From an uncultured Bacillota bacterium (lineage in GTDB: Bacteria > Bacillota > Clostridia > Peptostreptococcales > Anaerovoracaceae): DNA of 6,117 nt. Below, in pieces: positions 1 to 6,078 of the stretch. The number at the start of each line of letters is the position of its first letter. Position 1 is the first letter of the stretch. Where the stretch lies: contig CAMNNV010000084.1 in the NCBI GenBank assembly GCA_946546075.1, forward strand, positions 1 through 6,117, given 5' to 3'. The notes beneath the pieces are model-generated. The model was given only the letters and a program-made list of their open reading frames with translations, searched no databases and was not told the DNA's origin. The position numbers and the translations under genes are program-made.

Positions 1-121
1 CCGCCGTCTTAGCAGAAAGACCTTTCTCCATGGCAGCTGCCGCCACGATTCTCGATGCCAGTACCGTTCCCTGGCCGCCTACACCGCACAGGAGGCAGCT
101 TCTGACGTTTTCATTGATCAT
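1..121 (-). CDS. iorB: Indolepyruvate:ferredoxin oxidoreductase beta subunit, N-terminal 40 codons only
   Basis: This is the start of the smaller (gamma-type) subunit of the 2-oxoacid:ferredoxin oxidoreductase that pairs with IorA. The visible protein begins MINENVRSCLLCGVGGQG and continues TVLASRIVAAAAMEKGLSAKTA. The GVGGQGTVLAS glycine-rich loop near residues 13-23 is the signature N-terminus of IorB and related gamma subunits. The ATG at 121-119 overlaps the iorA TGA (120-118) as ATGA, and AAAGGAGG lies 7 nt upstream inside the iorA 3' end, so the start is well supported. IorB should complete the cytoplasmic complex that oxidatively decarboxylates arylpyruvates to aryl-acetyl-CoA while reducing ferredoxin. 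The gene is cut by the window edge and shows no sign of decay in the visible part. Seen: motif, overlap and RBS. From the family: function. Confidence 0.93.
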   Translation of the reverse strand, partial: MINENVRSCLLCGVGGQGTVLASRIVAAAAMEKGLSAKTA

Positions 122-1980
122 GCCTTAGCCTCCTTTCTGATGCAGCTCGTCGGGCAGATCTGGCTGCAGAGCATGCATCCCGTACAGAGGGATGCGTCGA
201 TGAATGCCTTGCCATCCTTAGGGATCAGGGCAGGGCAGCCCAGTTCATTGATACATTTATTGCATCCTACGCAAGCTTCCGCATCCACAAAGGATGGGCC
301 GTCGTTCTTCACGATGGCGATGCACGGCGACTTGAAGATGATCGCCCGCACACCCTTTGCATCGATGGCGTCTTTGACGGTAGCCACGGATGCTTCGTAG
401 TCGAGAGGATCCACTGTCCGTACGAACTCCACGCCGCAGCCCTCCAGGACCTTGGCGATGTCCACCGGCTCACTGCGGCCGCCCATCATGGTGATGCCCA
501 TTCCCGGGTGCGGCTGGTGGCCCGTCATGGCCGTTGTGGAGTTGTCCAGGATGCAGATGATCACATCCGACTGGTTATATACAGCATTCACGGTGCCGGT
601 GATCCCGCTTGCAAAGAAGGTGGAGTCTCCGGTGAATGCAAAGTTCACGGTGCCGTTTCCCGCATGGTCCAGGCCCTGGGCGATGGTGATGCCGGCCCCC
701 ATGCAAAGGCATGTGTCGGTGGTATAAAGAGGCGCTGCGTTGCCCAGCGTGTAGCAGCCGATGTCGCCGCAGTAGACGGCGTCTTCGTAGCGGATCTTGT
801 CAGCCTCCAGCTTCTTGTTGTCTCGCTTCATCTGGGCTACGGCCTGCTTCACAGCGTAGAATGACGCTCTGTGCGGGCAGCCCGCGCAAAGCACGGGAGG
901 TCTCACCGGAAGATCCGGTTTGCCGTCGTAGTCCGCGTGCTCGATGGAGGTCTTGATGCCCGTTTCTTTTTCGATCACCGAAGCCACGATGGACGCATCC
1001 AGCTCACCTCCTGCAGGAACGCTTCCCGTTCTCTTACCGCGCAGGAACTCTTCGCTGTACTGGGCTCCCACAAGGCATGTGAGCTCGTCTTCGATCACAG
1101 GATCCAGCTCTTCGAAAACCAGGACTTTGTCCACCTCATCCATGAAGTCCTGTGCGAGGGACTTCGGGAACGGATACGGAGTCGTCACCTTGAAGACAGT
1201 GAACTCCTCCTCGTGGCCTGCGATGGCTTCCTGTACATAGGAGAAGCTGACGCCGCCACATGCGATGCCGACGCGGCCGTTTCCGGTCACAGAGTTACCG
1301 GCTGGATCTCCATTCTCTTCTGTAAAGGATGAGAACTCTTCCGCCCACTTCGGCTCTCTTGCCGCGATGCGGAATTTCGCTTCGTGAGACAGGCGCGGGA
1401 AGATGACCCACTTGCTGTCCTTGACGAACCCGGAGGCATCTCCCGGAGGGGTGATCTCGGGCACCTCTATATCTTCACACGCGTGGCAGACCCTCGTCGT
1501 AGAACGAAGGATCACCGGCGTGCTGTACTTTTCGGAAAAATCGAATGCCGCCTGCACGGCTGCGAAGGCCTGTGACGGCGAAACACAATCGAATACCGGT
1601 ATATGCGCATATTTTGCGAAATGGCGCGTGTCCTGCTCCGTCTGGGAGGAAATCGGGCCGGGATCGTCGCATACATAAAGGACCATGCCGCCCTTGACGC
1701 CCACATAGTTCACGCTCATCACCGGGTCTGCGGCCACGTTCAGGCCCATCTGCTTCATGGTCACCAAGGACCTTGCCCCGGCATAGGCAGCGCCGGCAGC
1801 GATCTCTGCACCAGCCTTCTCATTTACCGACCACTCCACGTAGACATTTCCCGGATTTCTTTTGGCGATGGTCTCCAGGACCTCCGATGACGGCGTGCCC
1901 GGGTAGCCTGATACCACCTGTACACCGGCCGCCAGAGCGCCCATTGCCACCGCTTCATTTCCCATTAATAATTCTCTCAT
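118..1980 (-). CDS. iorA: Indolepyruvate:ferredoxin oxidoreductase alpha subunit
   Basis: This is the large catalytic subunit of a cytoplasmic, oxygen-sensitive, thiamine-diphosphate enzyme that converts indolepyruvate and other arylpyruvates, made by transamination of aromatic amino acids, to aryl-acetyl-CoA with reduction of ferredoxin. At 620 residues it is full length for the family. The N-terminal pyrimidine-binding domain carries GNEAVAMGALAAGV (8-21), SGYPGTPSSEV and EWSVNEKAGAE. The TPP domain has CAGCPHRASFY from C365, GDIGCYTLG, and the cofactor motif GDS at 451-453 followed by N480. The C-terminal 2[4Fe-4S] ferredoxin domain has cysteines 570, 573, 576, 582 and 599, 602, 605, 609, plus an additional C613. 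The ATG at 1980 has AGGAAGG 6 nt upstream. An extended -10 lies just upstream, and iorB follows with an ATGA overlap, implying translational coupling and balanced subunits. No missing key residue was seen. Substrate preference among aryl and branched 2-oxoacids cannot be read from the sequence. Confidence 0.97.
   Translation of the reverse strand: MRELLMGNEAVAMGALAAGVQVVSGYPGTPSSEVLETIAKRNPGNVYVEWSVNEKAGAEIAAGAAYAGARSLVTMKQMGLNVAADPVMSVNYVGVKGGMVLYVCDDPGPISSQTEQDTRHFAKYAHIPVFDCVSPSQAFAAVQAAFDFSEKYSTPVILRSTTRVCHACEDIEVPEITPPGDASGFVKDSKWVIFPRLSHEAKFRIAAREPKWAEEFSSFTEENGDPAGNSVTGNGRVGIACGGVSFSYVQEAIAGHEEEFTVFKVTTPYPFPKSLAQDFMDEVDKVLVFEELDPVIEDELTCLVGAQYSEEFLRGKRTGSVPAGGELDASIVASVIEKETGIKTSIEHADYDGKPDLPVRPPVLCAGCPHRASFYAVKQAVAQMKRDNKKLEADKIRYEDAVYCGDIGCYTLGNAAPLYTTDTCLCMGAGITIAQGLDHAGNGTVNFAFTGDSTFFASGITGTVNAVYNQSDVIICILDNSTTAMTGHQPHPGMGITMMGGRSEPVDIAKVLEGCGVEFVRTVDPLDYEASVATVKDAIDAKGVRAIIFKSPCIAIVKNDGPSFVDAEACVGCNKCINELGCPALIPKDGKAFIDASLCTGCMLCSQICPTSCIRKEAKA
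129..136 (-). promoter_or_regulatory. Ribosome binding site of iorB inside the iorA 3' end
   Basis: On the minus strand AAAGGAGG lies 7 nt before the iorB ATG (121-119), inside the last codons of iorA. It fixes the iorB start and, with the ATGA stop/start overlap, supports coupled translation of the two subunits. Confidence 0.85.
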
Positions 1981-2013
1981 ACATTGCCTTCCTGTAAATA
2001 TACTGCAACGTAT

Positions 2014-2022
2014 ATTCTACCA
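2014..2022 (-). promoter_or_regulatory. Probable extended -10 promoter element of iorAB
   Basis: Read on the minus strand the sequence is TGGTAGAAT: a TGn extension followed by TAGAAT, one mismatch from TATAAT. It sits about 34 nt upstream of the iorA ATG. The -35 region at 17-bp spacing (GCAACA) is poor, which is tolerable for an extended -10. No operator or riboswitch is evident between it and the start codon. Confidence 0.5.
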
Positions 2023-2028
2023 TAAAAA

Positions 2029-2057
2029 GTGATTTTTGTTGCTACTTAGAGTATAAT
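2029..2057 (+). promoter_or_regulatory. Probable promoter of the VTT-lemA-DUF2207 operon
   Basis: A perfect TATAAT stands at 2052-2057. The hexamer 17 bp upstream (GTGATT, 2029-2034) matches TTGACA at only 3 of 6 positions, so the -35 is weak. Transcription would start near 2064. This is divergent from the iorA promoter, and the two -10 elements are about 32 bp apart, so a protein bound here could affect both operons. No clear dyad operator was seen. Confidence 0.5.
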
Positions 2058-2091
2058 ATCCTTGACGGGGGAAGAAGGGGCCCCCAGGTAT

Positions 2092-2823
2092 ATGACATTG
2101 GAGAATCATGATAAGAAATCAAAGCTGATCGCAGTGATCAAACTCGCAGTGATCGTGCTTGTAATAGTTTCAGTGCCCCTTTATATGTACTTCACACATC
2201 CGGAACTGATCCGGGAATACAGCGATGCAGATGCGATCAAGGGGCTGCTTTTGAGTTACAAAAAAGAGAGCGCGCTGATCTACCTTGGACTGAATATTTT
2301 TCAGGTGATCTGTTCCCTTCCGGGACAGATTTTCCAGCTGGCGGGGGGATACGCTTTCGGCTTCTGGCTGGCGCTTCCGCTGACGATCATCGGCGTTTTC
2401 ATCGGCTGCAGCATCGCCTTTACGGTCTCGAAGAAACTGGGGCACGACGCCATCCGTACACTTTTTGGGGGCAAAAAGGTCACGGAGCTTCTCGATAAAC
2501 TGGACAGCGAGAAGGGCATCGTGATCCTCTTCGTCGCATACCTGATACCGGGTATGCCGAAGGACCTTGTGAATTACGTGGCGGGGCTGACAGATATCAG
2601 GTATCGGGCGTTCATCATCCTTTGCATGTGCGGCAGACTTCCCGGGATGATGGTCAGTCTGTTCATCGGAAGTTCTGTGACGAACGGCAATTACACCAGA
2701 GCGATCATCGCGGCGGTGTGCGTCCTTGCTGCGGCGGGGATCTGCCTCATCAAACGCGAGGCGATCATATCGGCATTCCACCGGTTCTATAATGAACAGG
2801 TCAGAAATAAGGGAGATAATTGA
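2092..2823 (+). CDS. TVP38/TMEM64 family (VTT domain) integral membrane protein
   Basis: This is a 243-residue polytopic membrane protein of the TVP38/TMEM64 group (VTT, also called SNARE-associated or DedA-like fold). Some relatives have been linked to lipid scrambling or membrane homeostasis, but this protein's substrate is unknown. Visible parts are a basic N-terminus, a membrane helix at about 12-34, the conserved SLPGQIFQLAGGYAFGF stretch (75-91), a following helix to about 112, the family motif PGMPKDLVNYVAGL (153-166), the conserved GRLPG (181-185), and a last helix near 203-222. The frame stays open back to a TTG at 2062, but that codon lies at or before the predicted transcription start, so ATG 2092 is preferred. 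Its ribosome binding site is weak: AAGGGG lies 11 nt upstream beside a GGGGCCCC palindrome. lemA follows after 15 nt, suggesting one operon. Confidence 0.9.
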   Translation: MTLENHDKKSKLIAVIKLAVIVLVIVSVPLYMYFTHPELIREYSDADAIKGLLLSYKKESALIYLGLNIFQVICSLPGQIFQLAGGYAFGFWLALPLTIIGVFIGCSIAFTVSKKLGHDAIRTLFGGKKVTELLDKLDSEKGIVILFVAYLIPGMPKDLVNYVAGLTDIRYRAFIILCMCGRLPGMMVSLFIGSSVTNGNYTRAIIAAVCVLAAAGICLIKREAIISAFHRFYNEQVRNKGDN

Positions 2824-2838
2824 TTAGGAGGTATATGC

Positions 2839-3399
2839 ATGTTAACAGTGATTTTAGTTCTTGTGATCCTTTGTGCACTGGTGATCCTGTGGTACGTCCT
2901 GACGTACAATTCACTGGTCAAAGGCAGGAATCTCTGCGATGAGGCATACTCTACGATGGATGTATACATGAAAAAGAGATACGACCTCATCCCGAATCTC
3001 GTTGAGACGGTAAAGGCATACGCGGCTCACGAGAAAGAAACGCTGCAGAACGTCATCGCAGCGAGAGGAGCCGCAGCTTCCGCGACGACTCTGGCATCGA
3101 AGGCTCAGGCCGAATCCAAACTGGCAGGAGGCCTGCAGGGACTCTTTGCGATCGCGGAGAATTATCCTGACCTGAAAGCGAACCAGAATTTCCTGGATCT
3201 TCAGCGCCAGCTCAAAGCCGTAGAAGATGACATCGCAAATTCACGTAAGTACTACAACGGCTGCGTCCGTCAGTACAATACGAGATGCGAGTCCATCCCG
3301 AGCAACGTCGTTGCAGCCATGGGGCACTTCGTGAAGAAGGAGCTTTTCGAGGTGGATGTACCGGAGGCAAGAGAGAATGTCAAGGTGGATTTCAACTAA
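2839..3399 (+). CDS. lemA: LemA family protein
   Basis: This is a 186-residue LemA protein, the usual length for the family. It has one N-terminal membrane helix (about 3-23) with almost nothing before it, followed by a helical domain thought to lie outside the cytoplasmic membrane. Family signatures are NSLVKGRNLCDEAYSTMDV (24-42), KKRYDLIPNLVETVKAYAAHE (45-65), AENYPDLKANQNFLDLQ (106-122) and the EDDIANSRKYYNG stretch. The start ATG 2839 has AGGAGG at 2826-2831, 7 nt upstream. Another ATG at 2835 is out of frame. The 3' end overlaps the DUF2207 gene by 23 nt and carries that gene's ribosome binding site. LemA has no settled biochemical function. Co-occurrence with DUF2207 proteins is a recurrent arrangement and suggests a shared envelope role, which is inference here. 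Confidence 0.96.
   Translation: MLTVILVLVILCALVILWYVLTYNSLVKGRNLCDEAYSTMDVYMKKRYDLIPNLVETVKAYAAHEKETLQNVIAARGAAASATTLASKAQAESKLAGGLQGLFAIAENYPDLKANQNFLDLQRQLKAVEDDIANSRKYYNGCVRQYNTRCESIPSNVVAAMGHFVKKELFEVDVPEARENVKVDFN
3363..3367 (+). promoter_or_regulatory. Ribosome binding site that sets the DUF2207 start
   Basis: GGAGG lies 9 nt upstream of ATG 3377, inside the lemA coding end. The upstream in-frame ATG at 3356 has no comparable site, so 3377 is the better start and gives a cleaner signal peptide. Confidence 0.7.
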
Positions 3400-5299
3400 A
3401 CAAAAGAGAATATTGGGACTGCTGTTTCTCACAGCAGTCCTGTTTGCCTGCACCTGCTGCATTTCCTTTGGCGCCGACAGGGAGACGAAGGCCTTCAATG
3501 TGGACGTGAAAGTTGGCGTGGATAACACTTACGAGTTCACCGAGACCCTCGATACCGTCTTCAACTCATCCGGCCACGGCATCTACCGGTACGTGCCGAT
3601 GTATTTCAACGGTACCAAAGAGAAGGTGGGTTCCGAATGGGTCGAGGGCATGGATTATGAGGCCTACGAAGAGAACAGCAATCTCGTTCTCCAGATCGGC
3701 TCGGCGGACGTGTTCCTCTACGGCGACCAGAGGTTCAGGTACGGGTATAAGATCACGATGCTGGATGATCGAGACACATCCTCGGATCTTTTGTATATGA
3801 ACGTGCTGCCGACTAACTGGCAGACGCCGATCGAAAAAACGACGGTGACCATGCACCTTCCAAAGTCCATCAAGGGCCGGCAGATGAAGGTGTATTACGG
3901 CAGCCGCGGGAGCACTGCAGAGGTGGCAGCTGCCGGGACCGACGGCATTTCCTGGGCGTATGACGATGCCTCGAAGACGATCACTATCAAAGGGCACGAT
4001 CTTGCGCAGGGCGTGGGTCTGACGGTCATGGTGGATCTGCCGGAAGGTTACTGGGAAGGCCAGGCAAATACCGACTGGATGAAGCGGCTTGCAGCGATCA
4101 TCCTTCTCGTTATGGGCGGCGGCTTCGCGGGGCTTTGGGCTGCCTTCGGGCGCAACCGCAGGTTCGTGGAGACGGTGGAATTCTATCCGCCGGACGGCAT
4201 GACGCCGGCAGAAGTGGGCTATCTTGCAGACGGCTCCCTGGATAAGAAGGATATGGTGTCCATGTTCATGTATTTCGCGGACAAAGGGTACCTGAGCATC
4301 ACCCCTGCGGGCAAAGACGATTTCATCATCGAAAAGCTGGCGGATATCTCCGAGGACGAGCCGAAGTTCGCCCGGGTGCTGTTCGGGGGCATTTTTGGTG
4401 GCAAGATCGGGCAGAAAAAAAGGTTGTCGGAACTTGGCGCCGGCTTCGCCCGCAAATATCAGTCGGCAAAGTCTTCGCTGGATGACAGCATGGAGCCTGT
4501 GACTGTGGGATCGCGTGTGGTGCATGCCGTAATGAAGGTGCTGATGTTCATCGGCTGCTTCGCTGTGGGAGTGCTGGCTGTGGAATACGTTGTGGGCAGC
4601 TACTATAACGGGGCGGAGCTTGGCACATCGCTGATGGTGCCGCTGGCAACGCTTATGCTCTGCCACAGCTTCAAAAAACGCAGGATCCACGAGGGGATAC
4701 TCGGCAAACTTCCATTCATCATTATTTCGGCGGCACTGTCGCTGATCTTCCTGGCAATGGGTACGGTCGGGATCTACGAAGATCTTGGCAGTCCTCTGAT
4801 CGCAGCGCTCTATGCTGCGGCGCTTCTGGTGGCACAGTTCTGCACCGTCACCTACTACAAAGTGAATCGGGATCTCGTGGATACGATGGGTCGCCTCCTG
4901 GGGCTGCGCCGGTTCATCGAGACGGCTGAGGCACCACGCATCAACGCCCTCGTCGAGGAAAACCCGAATTATTTCTACGACATCCTGCCATACGCCTACG
5001 TTATGGGTGTCACGAAAAAGTGGGCGAAGCGATTCGAACACGTCCAGGTGGAACCGCCTGTCTGGTACGGCGGCGCCTACGATATGCCAGTGTTCAATAC
5101 GATCTACTTCGCAAACAGCATGAGCGACTTCGGCCACGCTGTGAACAGCAACGCCACATTCAGCATACCTGATACATCCGGCAATGGAGGCTTCACCGGT
5201 GGTTCCGGCGGCAGCTCCTTCGGCGGTGGTTTCAGCGGTGGATTTGGCGGCGGCTTCTCCGGCGGCGGCGGAGGCGGCGGAGGCGGCGGCTTCTGGTGA
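3377..5299 (+). CDS. DUF2207 family membrane protein with polyglycine tail
   Basis: This is a 640-residue predicted envelope protein of the DUF2207 (YciQ-like) family; its function is unknown. A signal peptide is visible: basic n-region K8, K10, R11, a hydrophobic core at 12-31, and possible cleavage after A33. Residues about 34-234 form a beta-rich extracytoplasmic domain (NVDVKVGVDNTYEFTETLD, GIYRYVPM). A membrane helix lies at about 238-258. A soluble domain follows with the family motif YPPDGMTPAEVGYL from 270. Membrane segments lie near 386-408, 413-430, 446-465 and 472-494. The C-terminal conserved region has RLLGLRRFIETAE (506-518) and NPNYFYDILPYAYV (529-542). The tail from 602 to 640 has 25 glycines in 39 residues and ends in ten Gly then Phe-Trp. 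ATG 3377 is preferred over the in-frame ATG 3356 because of its GGAGG. It overlaps lemA by 23 nt, suggesting coupled expression. Confidence 0.92.
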   Translation: MSRWISTKQKRILGLLFLTAVLFACTCCISFGADRETKAFNVDVKVGVDNTYEFTETLDTVFNSSGHGIYRYVPMYFNGTKEKVGSEWVEGMDYEAYEENSNLVLQIGSADVFLYGDQRFRYGYKITMLDDRDTSSDLLYMNVLPTNWQTPIEKTTVTMHLPKSIKGRQMKVYYGSRGSTAEVAAAGTDGISWAYDDASKTITIKGHDLAQGVGLTVMVDLPEGYWEGQANTDWMKRLAAIILLVMGGGFAGLWAAFGRNRRFVETVEFYPPDGMTPAEVGYLADGSLDKKDMVSMFMYFADKGYLSITPAGKDDFIIEKLADISEDEPKFARVLFGGIFGGKIGQKKRLSELGAGFARKYQSAKSSLDDSMEPVTVGSRVVHAVMKVLMFIGCFAVGVLAVEYVVGSYYNGAELGTSLMVPLATLMLCHSFKKRRIHEGILGKLPFIIISAALSLIFLAMGTVGIYEDLGSPLIAALYAAALLVAQFCTVTYYKVNRDLVDTMGRLLGLRRFIETAEAPRINALVEENPNYFYDILPYAYVMGVTKKWAKRFEHVQVEPPVWYGGAYDMPVFNTIYFANSMSDFGHAVNSNATFSIPDTSGNGGFTGGSGGSSFGGGFSGGFGGGFSGGGGGGGGGGFW

Positions 5300-5300
5300 T

Positions 5301-5310
5301 GCCCATGGGC
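5301..5310. repeat. Short perfect palindrome just after the DUF2207 stop
   Basis: GCCCATGGGC is a 10-bp perfect palindrome two bases after the stop codon. It has no loop and no T-tract, so it is not a terminator by itself. It opens the GC-rich structured region downstream. Its significance is doubtful. Confidence 0.4.
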
Positions 5311-5350
5311 GTCAGGGAAAATGGCCGGCGCCTTGGATATGGGACGGCCG

Positions 5351-5376
5351 GCGTCCGGCGGTGGCCTGCCGGACGC
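5351..5376 (+). repeat. GC-rich hairpin 1 of the post-operon ladder
   Basis: GCGTCCGGC and GCCGGACGC form a perfect 9-bp stem with an 8-nt loop. No T-tract follows (the next bases are TACAATATAATGA), so it is not a standard terminator. A competing fold exists: GGACG at 5342-5346 can pair with CGTCC at 5352-5356 inside the left arm. It is the first of a regularly spaced series and may protect the 3' end of the upstream mRNA. Confidence 0.65.
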
Positions 5377-5390
5377 TACAATATAATGAG

Positions 5391-5409
5391 CGGCGCATTG
5401 TGAGCGCCG
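5391..5409 (+). repeat. GC-rich hairpin 2 of the ladder
   Basis: CGGCGC and GCGCCG form a 6-bp stem with a 7-nt loop. An A-rich linker containing GGATATGAAA follows and resembles the linkers after hairpins 3 and 4. The hairpin starts 40 nt after hairpin 1. Confidence 0.6.
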
Positions 5410-5426
5410 TGGATATGAAATGAAAA

Positions 5427-5504
5427 GACCGGCAACCTGCGGCTGCCGGGACAGTGAAAGAATATGACCGGCAACTTGCGGCTGCCGGGATTATGAAACG
5501 AACG
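5427..5504 (+). repeat. Two tandem copies of a 39-nt hairpin unit (hairpins 3 and 4)
   Basis: Two adjacent 39-nt units begin at 5427 and 5466. Their first 24 positions differ at a single base, and the linkers are looser. Each holds a 6-bp stem, CCGGCA with TGCCGG (5429-5434/5444-5449 and 5468-5473/5483-5488), with a 9-nt loop that reads ACCTGCGGC or ACTTGCGGC. The linkers after the stems share TGAAA. I do not recognise this as a named repeat family. Confidence 0.8.
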
Positions 5505-5509
5505 GACAT

Positions 5510-5535
5510 GGCCCGCGCGGATGCGCGGGCCTTTT
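5510..5535 (+). terminator. Rho-independent terminator of the plus-strand operon
   Basis: GGCCCGCGC (5510-5518) and GCGCGGGCC (5523-5531) form a perfect 9-bp, almost all-GC stem with a GGAT loop, followed directly by TTTT. The T-tract is short, but stem strength and orientation fit termination of the VTT-lemA-DUF2207 transcript, about 210 nt after the last stop codon. The minus strand has no T-tract beyond this stem. It is also the fifth hairpin of the ladder. Confidence 0.82.
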
Positions 5536-5599
5536 GCGTGGGCGCGATCAGCCGAGATCAAGACGGTGAAACTGCTGCGCTTCGCTGAGTACACATCAT

Positions 5600-5970
5600 G
5601 ATTCAACTTTTTTGCGGAATCACGTTGATAGTTGTAATCGTGATCCGGGGTGGAATGATCGATTCCTACTTTTTGCGAGAAACAAGAGGATAATTGGAAT
5701 CACGATCCGGGACGAGGCGACCGACTCCAACTTTTTGTGAAAACCACGTTGAGAGTTGTAATCGTGATTCGGGGCGGAATGATCGATTCCTACTTTTTGT
5801 GGTAAACAAGCAGATAGTCGTAATCACAATCCGGAACGAGGCAATCGATTCCAACTTTTAGGGAAAACCACGTTGAGAGTTGTAATCGTGATCCGGGGTG
5901 GAATGATCGATTCCAACTTTTTGTGAAAAATAAGCAGATAGTTGGAATCGCGATCTGGAGACCAGCGATA
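5600..5970. repeat. Tandem array of six 62-bp units, alternating subtypes A and B
   Basis: Units are at 5600-5660 (61 bp, one base deleted), 5661-5722, 5723-5784, 5785-5846, 5847-5908 and 5909-5970. All begin with a form of GATTCCAACTTTTTGTG. Units 1, 3 and 5 (type A) share AGTTGTAATCGTGAT, then a C- and G-rich run and GGAATGATC. Units 2, 4 and 6 (type B) share AACAAGCAGATAG-like and ACGAGGC-like segments, and the last unit decays at its 3' end. The alternation gives a 124-bp higher-order period repeated three times. Four of the five unit junctions read ATCGAT or keep GATCGATT. The array lies between a terminator and a promoter, so it may not be transcribed. It is not CRISPR, because there are no unique spacers. 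The period is not a multiple of three and no credible protein is read from it. I do not recognise the family. Confidence 0.93.
5909..5949. repeat. Perfect 10-bp inverted arms in repeat unit 6 (example of the unit dyad)
   Basis: GATTCCAACT (5909-5918) and AGTTGGAATC (5940-5949) are exact reverse complements with a 21-nt loop. The same two arm positions, offset by about 31 nt, are present in all six units with one to three mismatches or a bulge (right arms at 5630, 5692, 5754, 5816 and 5878). Each unit could therefore form a hairpin or bind a dimeric protein. Confidence 0.8.
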
Positions 5971-5992
5971 ACCATTGGATTTTCTGAAACAT

Positions 5993-6021
5993 TTGCAAAA
6001 CATGCACAATAGGTGTATTAT
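5993..6021 (+). promoter_or_regulatory. Sigma70-type promoter facing right
   Basis: TTGCAA (5993-5998) and TATTAT (6016-6021) are separated by exactly 17 bp. Each has good agreement with consensus (4 of 6 and 5 of 6). The predicted start is near 6028, within an inverted repeat. It would drive a gene or RNA beyond the window end. It lies immediately after the decayed last unit of the repeat array. Confidence 0.6.
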
Positions 6022-6023
6022 AT

Positions 6024-6041
6024 GGTTAGGTGCAACTAACC
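6024..6041 (+). promoter_or_regulatory. Operator-like inverted repeat over the predicted transcription start
   Basis: GGTTAG-GTGCAA-CTAACC is a perfect 6-bp inverted repeat with a 6-bp centre, starting 2 bp after the -10. A repressor bound here would block initiation. The TTAG/CTAA half-sites loosely recall those of DtxR/MntR-type metalloregulators, but the spacing is not their textbook form, so that link is speculation. It could also be a 5' stem of the transcript. Confidence 0.5.
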
Positions 6042-6060
6042 GCACGCAAACAACAGTGCG
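6041..6060 (+). other. Small leader hairpin
   Basis: CGCAC (6041-6045) and GTGCG (6056-6060) form a 5-bp stem with a 10-nt loop, directly after the operator-like repeat. It is short and could be chance. It matters only as part of a structured leader downstream of the predicted promoter. Confidence 0.3.
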
Positions 6061-6078
6061 CAGGCGCGCCAAGCTGAA

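Noticed and set aside
2170..2781. 203-codon minus-strand frame opposite the VTT gene
   Set aside because: It is antisense to a recognisable membrane protein, has a composition very rich in charged residues, and shows no motif. It is a shadow frame.
3566..5137. Long 523-codon open frame on the minus strand opposite the DUF2207 gene
   Set aside because: It lies wholly antisense to a clear family member, its product is rich in His and Arg without domain motifs, and no ribosome binding site was seen. It is a by-product of GC-biased third positions.
5382..5387. TATAAT between hairpins 1 and 2 as a promoter
   Set aside because: The sequence 17 bp upstream (CGGTGG) is nothing like a -35, there is no TGn extension, and the hexamer sits in an A/T linker between hairpins.
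5420..5588. Chain of three tiny plus-strand frames (15, 10 and 31 codons) linked by ATGA overlaps
   Set aside because: The overlaps come from the repeated ATGA in the hairpin linkers. There are no ribosome binding sites, and the terminator lies inside the last frame.
5600..5970. CRISPR array
   Set aside because: The 62-bp units are contiguous and similar along their whole length, with no unique spacers between short repeats, and there are no cas genes in view.
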